Origin: Actinomycetes bacterium
GTDB taxonomy: Bacteria; Actinomycetota; Coriobacteriia; Anaerosomatales; Anaerosomataceae
Direction: 5' to 3'
Length of the DNA: 64,000 nucleotides
Assembly: GCA_022839745.1 (NCBI GenBank)
Contig: JALHJB010000013.1
Span: 7,011-71,010, forward strand
Shown: positions 1 through 8,697 of the stretch, one piece after another
Layout of the letters: each line of letters opens with the position of its first letter
Position numbering within the stretch: position 1 is the first letter of the stretch
Notes under the pieces: model-generated
What the model was told of the DNA's origin: nothing
The model's database searches: none
What the model saw: only the letters and a program-made list of their open reading frames with translations
Made by a program: the position numbers and the translations under genes

Positions 1-270
1 GGCCTCGGCATCGCGTTCCTGATGTGGAACGCGACCTATCCCCTCGTGCTGTGGGACCCACGGAGACACCGCACACTGTTTGGGGTGATCATCGTCCAGC
101 AGCTGATCGGCCTCGTCGGCGAGTCGTGGTTGCTGCTCACGCTGCCTGCGGGCCACGACGCGCTCGCGGCCAGCATCGCGCGGTTCGCGGCCTACGATGG
201 CGCGGGGCTCCTCGTGATGGCGGCGGCCTTCGCGGCACTCGGCAGGCGAGCCACCACGCGATCGGCCTGA
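1..270 (+). CDS. C-terminal part of a small membrane protein (5' end outside window)
   Basis: The reading frame is open from the first base, so the start lies upstream of the window. The visible 89 residues hold two hydrophobic stretches, one around VIIVQQLIGLVGESWLLL and one around GAGLLVMAAAFAALG, separated by a short polar loop. This fits a small multi-pass inner-membrane protein. I do not recognise the family and propose no function. The next gene, dusB, begins 33 bases downstream in the same direction, so the two may be co-transcribed. Confidence 0.6.
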   Translation, partial: GLGIAFLMWNATYPLVLWDPRRHRTLFGVIIVQQLIGLVGESWLLLTLPAGHDALAASIARFAAYDGAGLLVMAAAFAALGRRATTRSA

Positions 271-303
271 CCTCCGCGCCTGCGCTCGTCGTACCATGGG
301 CAC

Positions 304-1341
304 ATGGCAACGACACCTCCCACCATCCATACATTGCTCCTGCCCCGCTCGGTGGTCCTCGGCCCGATGGCGGGTGTCACCGAGGCGCCGTTCCGCGGCA
401 TCTGCAAGCGCATCGGAGCGGCGCTCACGTACACCGAGATGATCAGCGCCAAGGGGCTGCACTACAACCCCGACGCCCGCGTCACGCGGGAGCTGCTCTC
501 GTTCGACCTCGCCGAGGTGCCCTGCGGCGTGCAGCTCTTCGGCTCGGACCCCGCCCTCATGGCCGACCGCGCCGCGTGGGTGCTCGAGCGCTACGGCAGC
601 GGCGTGGCGCTCATCGACATCAACATGGGCTGCCCCGTCACCAAGGTCGTGAGCAACGGTGAGGGCAGCGCGCTCATGCGCACGCCGGATCTCGCGGCCG
701 AGGTGGTGTCGCGCATGGCCGAGGCGGTGAGCGTGCCGGTGACCGTGAAGTTCCGCACCGGTTGGGACGCGGACTCGATCAACGCTGTGGAGTTCGCCCG
801 CCGCATGGAGGCCGCCGGCGCGGCGGCGCTGTGCGTGCACGGGCGCACCCGGCAGCAGTTCTATCAGGGAGTGGCCGACTGGGACACCATCGCCGAGGTC
901 GCGCGTGCCGTGACCGTGCCGGTGATCGGCAGCGGCGACATCTTCTCGGCCGAAGACGCCCGCGCGATGCTTGAGCGCACGGGAGTCCACGCGGTGATGG
1001 TCGCGCGCGGAGCGCAGGGCAACCCGTGGATCTTCCGCGAGGCACGCGCGCTGCTCGACCGCGGCGAGACGCTGCCGCCTCCCACGCCGCTCGAGCGGGT
1101 CGACATGGCCCGCGAGCACGCGCGGGCGCTGGTGGCCTTCGCGGGCGAGCACGCCGTTGCGCGCATGCGCAAGCACATCGGCTGGTACATCGTGGGCATG
1201 CCCGGCGCCCGCCATGTGCGCGAGCGCGTGAACCACATCACCGGCTCGGCCGAACTCGATACACTGCTCGAGGAGTATGAAGGGTATCTTCAGCACACCG
1301 GCGGCACGACAGATGCGGACGAACCACATGGCGAAGCGTAA
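304..1341 (+). CDS. dusB: tRNA-dihydrouridine synthase, DusB type
   Basis: FMN-dependent enzyme that reduces specific uridines to dihydrouridine in the D-loop of tRNA. The 345-residue protein starts its TIM barrel with LGPMAGVTEAPFRGICK, followed by YTEMISAKG. INMGCPVTKV carries the catalytic cysteine typical of the family, and the phosphate-binding segments VIGSGDIFS and GVHAVMVARGAQGNPWIF follow. A short helical tRNA-binding domain ends the protein (RMRKHIGWYIVGMPGA). The length is normal for bacterial DusB. The ATG at 304 is chosen because the family motif follows after about 18 residues; another ATG lies nine bases upstream in frame. The 3' end overlaps the next gene. Confidence 0.95.
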   Translation: MATTPPTIHTLLLPRSVVLGPMAGVTEAPFRGICKRIGAALTYTEMISAKGLHYNPDARVTRELLSFDLAEVPCGVQLFGSDPALMADRAAWVLERYGSGVALIDINMGCPVTKVVSNGEGSALMRTPDLAAEVVSRMAEAVSVPVTVKFRTGWDADSINAVEFARRMEAAGAAALCVHGRTRQQFYQGVADWDTIAEVARAVTVPVIGSGDIFSAEDARAMLERTGVHAVMVARGAQGNPWIFREARALLDRGETLPPPTPLERVDMAREHARALVAFAGEHAVARMRKHIGWYIVGMPGARHVRERVNHITGSAELDTLLEEYEGYLQHTGGTTDADEPHGEA

Positions 1342-3961
1342 GGACCTCAGCAGCGGCATCCCAGCGCTCGATCGCGTGCTGGAAGGCGTGTGGGCGGGCG
1401 ACAACATCGTCCTGCAGGTGGACGACATCGCCGACTTCCTGCCCTTTGCGCACCGCTACTGCGAGTACACGCACACCGCCGGCCGCAAGCTCGTGTACTT
1501 CCGCTTCGCGGATCACGAACCGCTCCTGCCCGAGGGGCTCCCCGCCGAGATCCACGCGCTCGATCCTTCGGCAGGCTTTGAAGGGTTCATCGCCGAGGTG
1601 CTCACGGTCATCGACCGCAACGGGCATGACGCCGTGTACTACCTCTTCGACTCCCTCTCGGGCCTTGCGGTCGACTGGTACTCGGACCGCATGCTCGGCA
1701 ACTTCTTCCGGCTCACGTGCCCGTACCTGTTCGACTACGACACGGTCGCGCTGTTCCCGCTGTTGCGTAACGTGCACACGCCGCTTGCCACGCGCGCCAT
1801 CCACACCACCGCGCAGGTGGTGCTCGACATCTTCCGCCATGACAACGAGCTCTACATCCTGCCGCTCAAGGTGTGGGAGCGCCGCTCGCCCACCATGTAC
1901 ATGCTGCATTCGTGGCGCGGCGACGAGGTGCGCCCGGTCACGCAGAGCGTGGAGCTCGCCGAGATCCGCACGTCGATCGCACAACCGTGGATCGACACCA
2001 GCATCGAGTGGCAAGACCCGTGGACGAATGCCTTCGCCGAGGCGCGCGCCGTGCAGCAGCGCATCGATGCCGGCGAGGCGGACCCTGCCGAGGCGGAGCC
2101 GCACCGGCTGCGGCTCATTCGCATGGTGCTCAGCAGGGACGAGACCGACGACGTGTTCGGGCTGTGTGTGGACCACTTCGAGCTCCGCGACCTCCTCGAT
2201 ATCGGCAAGCGGATGGTGGGCACCGGGCAGATCGGCGGCAAGTCGGTAGGCATGCTGCTGGCGCGCAAGATCATCACGGGCACACGCCCCGACCTGGCCA
2301 AGCGCCTCGAGGTGCACGACTCGTTCTACGTGGGCGCCGATGTCTTCTACAGCTACCTCGTGCTCAACGACTGCTGGTGGGAGCGGTACCACATGCGCAC
2401 CGCGGACGACCTCTTCGAGCGTGCCGAGGCGCTTGAGGCGCGGTTGCGCACCGGCACGATGCCGCCGGTGGTGCTCGACCAGTTCCGGCAGATCCTCGAG
2501 TACTTCGGCCAGTCGCCGGTGATCGTACGCTCATCGAGCCTGCTCGAGGACGCGTACGGCAACTCGTTCTCCGGCAAGTACGAGAGCGTGTTCTGCGGCA
2601 ACCAGGGGAATCCCGAGGAGCGGCTTGCCGACTTCATCGAAGCCGTGCGCACCATCTACGCCTCCACCATGAGCCAGGAGGCGCTCGCCTACCGGCTCCA
2701 TCGCGGCCTCATCCACCGCGACGAGCAGATGGCGCTCTTGGTACAGCGCGTCTCGGGCGACTTCCACGGTAGCCAGTACTACCCGCATGTGGGTGGCGTG
2801 GGCTACTCGTTCAACCCCTACGCGTGGGACACCCGCATCGACCCCAAGCAGGGCATGCTGCGCCTGGTCTTTGGCCTGGGCACGCGCGCGGTTGACCGCC
2901 ACGATGACGACTACACGCGGGTGGTGGCGCTCGACCAGCCAACGCTGCGCCCGGAGGGCTCCTCCGACGAAGTGCGCAAGTACAGCCAGCACATCGTGAA
3001 CGTGATCGACCTTGCGGAGAACGCGCACGTCTCACGCGACTTCGAGCAGGTGGTGAGCGCTTCGGACGACCTGCCGCTCGCGATGGTCGCCTCCCGCGAC
3101 ACCGCGCTCGAGCAGCGCGCCCGCGAGGCCGGCATGCGCGACGTGTTCTCGCAGGTGCTCACCTTCGACGGCATGCTCACGCAGACAGCGTTCCCGCACG
3201 AGATGCGGGAGATGATGGCCACCATCGCCGGAGCGTATCGCCACCCGGTGGACATCGAGTTCACGGTGAACTTCACCAACGGCGACTACCGCGTGAACCT
3301 GCTGCAGTGCCGGCCGTTCCACTTCACCGGCGAGCTCACGCACCTGCCCGCGCCCGCCGACATCCCGCCGGCCACGATCCTGCTCACGAGCGGCGGTCCC
3401 GTGATCGGACAGAGCGTGGCCACCGAGATCGACCGCGTGGTGTATGTGGTGCCCGAGGAGTACGGCATGCTCCCCACACAGGAACGGTTCGCGCTCGCCG
3501 CGCTCGTGGGCCGCGTGATGAACCACCCCGAGCGGGCCGAGCACATCGCACTGATCGGTCCCGGCCGCTGGGGCACGTGCATGCCGGAACTCGGCGTGCC
3601 CGCCACGCTCTCGCAGATCAGGAACGCCGCGGTGCTCTGCGAGGTGGCCGAGATGCACGGCGGATTGAGCCCGGACCTCTCCCTCGGCACGCACTTCTTC
3701 AACGACCTCGTGGACCTCGGCATCCTGTACGTGGGCATCAAGCCGGGTGCGCGTGACAGCCTGCTCAACGCCGACCTGCTGCAGGGACTCCCCAATGCGC
3801 TCGGCAGGCTCCTGCCGGCCGAGGCTGACCGGGGCGACCTGCTCCGCGTGATCGATGTGGCCGATCTGGACGGGCGGTCGATGTGGCTGTGGTCCGACGC
3901 GCTCGAGCAGCGGGCGGTGCTGTTCGTCTCGGACCGCTGCGAGATCGTGCGCTGCGACTGA
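1328..3961 (+). CDS. KaiC-like/PEP-synthase N-domain fusion protein
   Basis: A large protein of about 877 residues joining two parts. The N-terminal 230 residues resemble a RecA/KaiC fold (LSSGIPALDRVLEGVWAGD) but lack a Walker A P-loop. From about residue 290 a pyruvate phosphate dikinase/PEP synthase nucleotide-binding domain follows: a glycine-rich GTGQIGGKSVGM loop, the VIVRSSSLLEDAYGNSFSGK motif, and a closing VNLLQCRPF. The swivelling phosphohistidine domain and the PEP/pyruvate TIM barrel of true PpsA are absent, so this is probably not a complete PEP synthase. A role as an ATP-dependent phosphotransfer or sensory protein is inference only. The start is uncertain: ATG 1328 gives a 14-base overlap with dusB, while ATG 1277 has a better GAGGAG ribosome site and adds 17 residues. 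Confidence 0.85.
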   Translation: MAKRKDLSSGIPALDRVLEGVWAGDNIVLQVDDIADFLPFAHRYCEYTHTAGRKLVYFRFADHEPLLPEGLPAEIHALDPSAGFEGFIAEVLTVIDRNGHDAVYYLFDSLSGLAVDWYSDRMLGNFFRLTCPYLFDYDTVALFPLLRNVHTPLATRAIHTTAQVVLDIFRHDNELYILPLKVWERRSPTMYMLHSWRGDEVRPVTQSVELAEIRTSIAQPWIDTSIEWQDPWTNAFAEARAVQQRIDAGEADPAEAEPHRLRLIRMVLSRDETDDVFGLCVDHFELRDLLDIGKRMVGTGQIGGKSVGMLLARKIITGTRPDLAKRLEVHDSFYVGADVFYSYLVLNDCWWERYHMRTADDLFERAEALEARLRTGTMPPVVLDQFRQILEYFGQSPVIVRSSSLLEDAYGNSFSGKYESVFCGNQGNPEERLADFIEAVRTIYASTMSQEALAYRLHRGLIHRDEQMALLVQRVSGDFHGSQYYPHVGGVGYSFNPYAWDTRIDPKQGMLRLVFGLGTRAVDRHDDDYTRVVALDQPTLRPEGSSDEVRKYSQHIVNVIDLAENAHVSRDFEQVVSASDDLPLAMVASRDTALEQRAREAGMRDVFSQVLTFDGMLTQTAFPHEMREMMATIAGAYRHPVDIEFTVNFTNGDYRVNLLQCRPFHFTGELTHLPAPADIPPATILLTSGGPVIGQSVATEIDRVVYVVPEEYGMLPTQERFALAALVGRVMNHPERAEHIALIGPGRWGTCMPELGVPATLSQIRNAAVLCEVAEMHGGLSPDLSLGTHFFNDLVDLGILYVGIKPGARDSLLNADLLQGLPNALGRLLPAEADRGDLLRVIDVADLDGRSMWLWSDALEQRAVLFVSDRCEIVRCD

Positions 3962-3977
3962 CCGAGTGCCAGGGCCG

Positions 3978-5264
3978 CTAGACCGCGCTCTTCTTCATGC
4001 CGAGCGAGGCGGCCATCGCCTCGGTGGTGGTCTCGATCTCGTGCGCCGCAAGGTTGCGGGTCTCGATGACCACATGCTTGGCGTCGAACTCGCCCCAGTC
4101 GTCGGTGAGGATCGTGAGGCCGAGCTCCGCGGCCTGCTCGTAGAACGCGGTGCCAGGGAACGGGCATGTATAGGAGAGGTAGATGCGTGCGCCCGCCTCG
4201 TGCACGGCGGCCATGAACTCGAGGCTCTCGCGGAGCGTCTCGGAGGTGTCGTCGGGGAACGGCACCATGAAGGAACACACAGTGTCGATGCCGTGGCTCA
4301 CCGCGGCGCTGACCGCCTCGAGCACCTGCTGCTTCTCGATGCCCTTCACCGAATCGAGGATCGTCTGCGAGCCCGACTCCACGCCGAACTGGATGCCGGT
4401 GCAGCCCGCTTCGGCCATCTCGGCGATGAGCTCGGCGTCCACAAGGTCGACGCGTGTGGCGCAGCCCCACCGCACGGGATGCTCGAGCGCCTTGATCTCG
4501 CCGAGCAGCTCGCGCACCCACCGGCGGTTGAGCGTGAAGATATCGTCGGTGAAGAAGACCTCATCCACCACATGCTCGCACCACAGCTCGGTGAGCTCCT
4601 CGGCGATGTTGGCGGGGGTGCGCATCCGGCGCCTGCCCTGCCACAGCGACGACGCAGAGCAGAACGGACACCGGTACGGGCAACTGCCGGTGGCGGTGAG
4701 CACGTTCCACTTGTCGTGGTAGAAGTCCGTGGGGAAGATCCACCGTGCCGGCCGCGGGAGCTCATCCGGGTGCGGCAGCTCGGCACGCTCGTTCACATGA
4801 GCGGCGCCGTCATCCATGAAGCCGAGTCCGGGGGCGTCGGCGAGCGACCCTTCGCCGTGGATGACGTTGCGCGCGAGCGCCACCATGGCCGGCTCCCCGG
4901 GCCCCACCACCACGAAGTCGACGGCATCGTCCTCGGCAAGCACAGCGAGCGGCATGATCGTGGGATGCGCACCGCCGAGGACCACCACGGTCTCCGGTGA
5001 GCGCTCCTTGATGTGCCGCGCGATGGTCAGCGCCTGCGGGTAGGTCTCGGTGAGCGCCGAGATGCCCACGATACGCGGCTTGTCGTGCGCGAGCATGCTG
5101 TCCACACGGCGTGGGTTGAATCCGCTCACGTTGAAGTCGATGGCGCTCACGGAGAAGCCCGCATCCATGAGAGCGGAAGCGATGTAGGCGAGACCCAGGG
5201 GAGGGCTCAGCTTGGCGTGCTCGTTCCGCAATCGAACGGGTGCGTTGACAAGCGTCACATCCAT
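3978..5264 (-). CDS. B12-binding-domain radical SAM protein
   Basis: A 428-residue protein with an N-terminal cobalamin-binding-like domain (MDVTLVNAP start, PPLGLAYIASALMDAG, then VVLGGAHPTIMP around residue 100). A radical SAM barrel follows, with its cluster motif C-P-Y-R-C-P-F-C at about residues 195-202 (CX3CX2C). Members of this BchE/HpnP-like superfamily use SAM cleavage for methylations, cyclisations and other radical reactions. The substrate cannot be read from sequence. It converges with the upstream plus-strand gene, with only 16 bases between the two stops. It lies downstream of the AOR operon on the same strand, 65 bases after the small protein gene, so read-through expression is possible. 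Confidence 0.9.
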   Translation of the reverse strand: MDVTLVNAPVRLRNEHAKLSPPLGLAYIASALMDAGFSVSAIDFNVSGFNPRRVDSMLAHDKPRIVGISALTETYPQALTIARHIKERSPETVVVLGGAHPTIMPLAVLAEDDAVDFVVVGPGEPAMVALARNVIHGEGSLADAPGLGFMDDGAAHVNERAELPHPDELPRPARWIFPTDFYHDKWNVLTATGSCPYRCPFCSASSLWQGRRRMRTPANIAEELTELWCEHVVDEVFFTDDIFTLNRRWVRELLGEIKALEHPVRWGCATRVDLVDAELIAEMAEAGCTGIQFGVESGSQTILDSVKGIEKQQVLEAVSAAVSHGIDTVCSFMVPFPDDTSETLRESLEFMAAVHEAGARIYLSYTCPFPGTAFYEQAAELGLTILTDDWGEFDAKHVVIETRNLAAHEIETTTEAMAASLGMKKSAV

Positions 5265-5329
5265 CGGGTCCCGCCTACATCCATGCGCCGGTCCGGCGCG
5301 TTGCTCATCTGTTCCCGCTGGGGCCTCGC

Positions 5330-5767
5330 CTACTCGGCCACGGCCTCTTCGGTCGACGTTGCGGCCTCAGTGGCCCCTTCGTTCGGATCTCTGAATGGCG
5401 CCACCTGCAGCGACCGGGTCATCAGGATCTCGCGCACACGCGGCGCCACCTGTCCGAAGGGCTCGCCGCCCGCTGTCTCAGCAGCGATCGCGTCGGCCAG
5501 CTCCGCGTCGTCCAGCACCTCACGCACCCACTTCTCGAGCGCACCCAGGTCGATGTAGCCGATCGTCTCCTGGTTGTTGGGCCTGATCGCCTGCTCGTAC
5601 GTGCCGATCTTCAGGAAGCTCGCCACTTGAGCAAGTGAATACAGGGCCACGGGGTTCGAGCCGCCCATCACCGACATCTTGAGTCCGGTGAGCCGCTCGG
5701 CCTGCCCGACCTCGCGGAGCAGGCGCTCCGCGAGGTCGGGCGATGGCGTTGTCAGTTCGCGTGCCAC
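5330..5767 (-). CDS. Small conserved protein at the end of the AOR operon
   Basis: A protein of about 145 residues with no signal peptide, membrane segment or cysteine pattern. I do not recognise its family. The middle is the most protein-like part (YSLAQVASFLKIGTYEQAI, then IGYIDLGALEKWVREVL), while the tail is acidic and low in complexity. The GTG at 5767 is preferred because GGAGG lies seven bases upstream. An alternative GTG at 5782 overlaps the stop of the AOR gene by one base. In E. coli the AOR-family gene ydhV is followed by ydhW, another protein of unknown role, so this may be a functional counterpart. That is an analogy of position, not a demonstrated homology. Confidence 0.75.
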   Translation of the reverse strand: MARELTTPSPDLAERLLREVGQAERLTGLKMSVMGGSNPVALYSLAQVASFLKIGTYEQAIRPNNQETIGYIDLGALEKWVREVLDDAELADAIAAETAGGEPFGQVAPRVREILMTRSLQVAPFRDPNEGATEAATSTEEAVAE

Positions 5768-5781
5768 AGTCAGGTCCTCCA

Positions 5782-7854
5782 CTACGCGCCGAGCTTTCCC
5801 GCGGCCTCGAGCTCATCGGCCACGTGGCCGAGTCCGAGCTCCTCGAGCGTCTCGCGCTTCGGCCAGCCCGTCGCCGGGTCCCAGCCCTCGAGCGTGTAGA
5901 ACTTGGTCTTCCAGTCCTCCACCTTGTCACGGTCGAGCACCCGGCCGACGGCGCTCTCGTAGGACCACTTGCCGTCCTTGTGCATCGGCACCACGTACGG
6001 CACCTCATAGGTCGTGTAGCCGGGGACCGCACCCAGTTCGTAGTTGTAGTCGGTGAAGACCTCCGCATCGCGGTGGCGGCCCTGCAGGATCCAGATCGCA
6101 CGGTCGAGGTTCCAGATCTTGCGGCCGATCTCCATGCCCTCTTCGAAAGACTGGTCGATGCCGGTGACGGCCTTAAAGAATTTCGGCTCGCCCTCGCCGG
6201 TCATGCCGCGGCCCTCGGGACCGTACTCGTTGAAGAAGTCGCCCCAGGCCCAGTCGCACATGGCAAGCGACTGCTTGTAGTAGCGGGTGTAGTGGCGGTG
6301 CCACGCGACCAGCTTGGCCATCGACTCCGAGTAGATGCCCTCGTCGCTATAGTCCATCATCATCGGGTCGTTGTACGGCGTGAGCTTCTCGGCCATGATC
6401 TCGGCGAGCTGGTCCGCCGAGCAGGCCGGCTGCGCACCGAAGAGGTTCGCGACCGAGGGGGCCCAGAAGACGAGCGTGTTGAAGTCGTGCTCGTTGATGT
6501 CGCGGTCACCCACGAGTGAGCCGTAGCCCCATTCGACCTCGGTACGGGCGTCGTAGTGCTGAACGTAGCCGTGTACCTGGATCGGCAGGATGCCGGTCTT
6601 GGTGTCCTCCTCGTAGCGTCCCCACTTCTCGGCGGCGTAGGCCACGCCCTCGTGCAGCGCCTCGCCCACGTCGTAGCCGTTGGCCATCATGTCCAGGAAC
6701 TGCTTCGCGAAGTCGGCGGTGCCGAGCTTGGTGAAGTCGAGTTTCGTGTCGATCTCCAGGCCGGGGCCGAGGATTCCGGCCTTGTGGAGGTTGTTCAGCC
6801 AGATAAGGGCCGCTTCCGCCTGGTACGAGTTGATGCCGTAGCGCTGCAGCGCCTCGGTGGCGTCCAGGATGTGCTGCGTGTAGCTGCCGTGGGCAGCCTG
6901 GTCGTACACGTGATAGAAGAAGTAGTCCACGCACGAGGAGCCGTTGCTGGCGCCGCTCTGGAAGCGGGCGCGGCAGTTCTTATGGCAGCCGAGGCAGCCC
7001 ATCGGGGACTTCGGCTGGTCGGCCGGAGCGTAGCCCGCGGCGCCGGAGGCAGGAGCGCCACCGAACATCGAGCCCATGCCGAGCGGTTGATACTCGTCAT
7101 AGTGACCAGCGACGGCGTAGTCCATCGACCAGATGCGTGCGTCCATGAGCGCCTTGGGATCGGCGATCTCGACCGCACCGGTGCCCAGCACGCTGATGGC
7201 CTTGAGGTTCTTGGCGCCGAAGACGCCGCCGAAGCCGCCCTGACCGGCGCCGTTGCCGGCGTCGTGGATGAGCGCGGCGGCACGGCTCTTGGTCTCGCCG
7301 GCCTTGCCGATGGTGAGAACGGCAGGGCGCTGCGTGGTACGGCCCTGGCCGACCTCACGCCACTCCTTCTCCACACCGTTCTGCACGATGCGCCAGATCT
7401 CCTCCTGCACCTCCACAGCGTCGAGGCCCCAGAGGCCCTCGGCGCTCTTGATCTCGACTTCGCCGTTACGGATGTCTACCCACACGGGCTCGTCGGACGC
7501 ACCCTCAACGACAATGCCGTCCCAGCCTGCCCACTTCATGTGGCCGCAGAAGCGCCCACCGAAGTTGGAACGGGTGAAGAGCTCCGTCGGCCACGCCTGC
7601 GGGCCGATGCCCTGCACCTCGGTGCGGCCCGATGCCGCAGGCACGAGCGTGCCCGAGAACGGCGAGGCCATGATCGTGATGACGTTCTTGGGATCGAATG
7701 CGGAGATGGTCTTGTCCTCGCACAGGTCCCAGAAGATCGCTGAGCCCATGCCGTGACCGCCGCCGTACTCCTGGTACTTCTCGCTATCGAGGGTCGAAAC
7801 CGACTTGTTCGTCAGGTCGATCCTCAGGATCTTTCCGGTGTATCCACCAGCCAT
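5782..7854 (-). CDS. Aldehyde ferredoxin oxidoreductase family protein (tungsten/molybdenum)
   Basis: A 690-residue catalytic subunit of the AOR family, which binds a bis-pyranopterin W or Mo cofactor and one [4Fe-4S] cluster. The N-terminal domain 1 opens with GGYTGKILRIDLTNKS. The cluster motif is CX2CX3C at residues 287, 290 and 294, almost the same numbering as characterised archaeal AORs, and Cys533 (AMCDWAWGDFF) is the likely fourth ligand. AOR enzymes oxidise aldehydes to acids or run the reverse reaction. The YdhV-like branch, linked to membrane Fe-S and cytochrome b partners as here, has less certain substrates. An AGGAGGAAT ribosome site precedes the ATG. The gene sits third in a four-gene minus-strand operon. 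Confidence 0.93.
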   Translation of the reverse strand: MAGGYTGKILRIDLTNKSVSTLDSEKYQEYGGGHGMGSAIFWDLCEDKTISAFDPKNVITIMASPFSGTLVPAASGRTEVQGIGPQAWPTELFTRSNFGGRFCGHMKWAGWDGIVVEGASDEPVWVDIRNGEVEIKSAEGLWGLDAVEVQEEIWRIVQNGVEKEWREVGQGRTTQRPAVLTIGKAGETKSRAAALIHDAGNGAGQGGFGGVFGAKNLKAISVLGTGAVEIADPKALMDARIWSMDYAVAGHYDEYQPLGMGSMFGGAPASGAAGYAPADQPKSPMGCLGCHKNCRARFQSGASNGSSCVDYFFYHVYDQAAHGSYTQHILDATEALQRYGINSYQAEAALIWLNNLHKAGILGPGLEIDTKLDFTKLGTADFAKQFLDMMANGYDVGEALHEGVAYAAEKWGRYEEDTKTGILPIQVHGYVQHYDARTEVEWGYGSLVGDRDINEHDFNTLVFWAPSVANLFGAQPACSADQLAEIMAEKLTPYNDPMMMDYSDEGIYSESMAKLVAWHRHYTRYYKQSLAMCDWAWGDFFNEYGPEGRGMTGEGEPKFFKAVTGIDQSFEEGMEIGRKIWNLDRAIWILQGRHRDAEVFTDYNYELGAVPGYTTYEVPYVVPMHKDGKWSYESAVGRVLDRDKVEDWKTKFYTLEGWDPATGWPKRETLEELGLGHVADELEAAGKLGA

Positions 7855-7905
7855 GTGGCATTCCTCCTGGTTTGTTTATCGTCAGGTGACTCGTACGCGG
7901 GTCGG

Positions 7906-8664
7906 TTAGTGAGCGCCCGGTGCCGCAGCGCTGGCCGCAGGTGCATAGGACCCGTCGTCCTGGGTCGGCATACCGAGCAGCGCCCATGCCCCGTTGACGT
8001 CACGCAGGTTCACCTGATAGCCCGAGTCGTTCTGCACGGGAATGTCGGTCACGAAGCTGATGGCATGTGTCGGGCAAACGGCCACACAGGCCTGCTGGCC
8101 GCCAATGCCGCCCTCTTCCGTCATGAACGGCGTGTCCTTGCAGAGGTCGCACTTCTGCGCCTTGCGCTTCTTGGGGTTCCACTGCACGCGGCTCGGGGTG
8201 AACGGGCACGCCTCGATGCAGCGCTCGCAGCCGATGCACTTGGCCTGATCCACCGTGCGCGTGTAACCGTTGCTCGCATCGGCGTGCATGGCGCCTGTGG
8301 GGCACGCCTCGGCACAGTAGGGATGCGGGCACTGCCGGCACTGCTCCTGCACGATGCTCTCAGGAGCGCCGAAGCCGCCGAACACGTTGTTCTGCACCTG
8401 GATGCGCGAGAGCGCGATGTCGCCCACGCCGTTGTGTGTGAGCGAGCACGCGAGCATACAGCTCGCACAACCGGCACACTTCTTGGTGTCGACCACGAGG
8501 TAGCCTTCGGCAGCAGGAACCGCGAAGACCTTCTCGGGCAGGAAGAAGCTCTTGACCAGGAACCCACCGGCCAGAGCGCCGATGCCCACGCCACCAGCGC
8601 CGATGAGGAACTGCCGGCGTGATACGCCCTGGCCCTCGCCTGTCTTGATATCGTTGTCCGCCAT
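7906..8664 (-). CDS. Tat-exported four-cluster ferredoxin subunit
   Basis: A 252-residue iron-sulfur subunit of the DMSO-reductase/FdhB type. A twin-arginine signal (SRRQFLIGAGGVGIGALAGG) lies at residues 15-34, so the protein is predicted to work on the outer face of the membrane. Cysteine groups for four clusters are visible: CAGCASCMLAC, CRQCPHPYCAEAC, CIGCERCIEAC plus CDLC, and CVAVC. It probably wires the oxidoreductase to the cytochrome b encoded just upstream. The AOR subunit has no visible export signal, so how the two meet is unclear; co-translocation of a folded complex through Tat is one option. It lies 33 bases after the cytochrome gene and 51 bases before the AOR gene. Confidence 0.92.
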   Translation of the reverse strand: MADNDIKTGEGQGVSRRQFLIGAGGVGIGALAGGFLVKSFFLPEKVFAVPAAEGYLVVDTKKCAGCASCMLACSLTHNGVGDIALSRIQVQNNVFGGFGAPESIVQEQCRQCPHPYCAEACPTGAMHADASNGYTRTVDQAKCIGCERCIEACPFTPSRVQWNPKKRKAQKCDLCKDTPFMTEEGGIGGQQACVAVCPTHAISFVTDIPVQNDSGYQVNLRDVNGAWALLGMPTQDDGSYAPAASAAAPGAH

Positions 8665-8697
8665 GTGGAGATGTCCTTTCGGTATCGTCCGCGCACC

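Noticed and set aside
6556..7743. A 395-codon open frame on the plus strand opposite the AOR gene
   Set aside because: It lies wholly inside the complementary strand of a clear enzyme gene, lacks a ribosome site and family motifs, and reflects GC-rich third positions. Similar mirror frames opposite carB, the P-type ATPases, purB and the SulP gene were rejected for the same reason.
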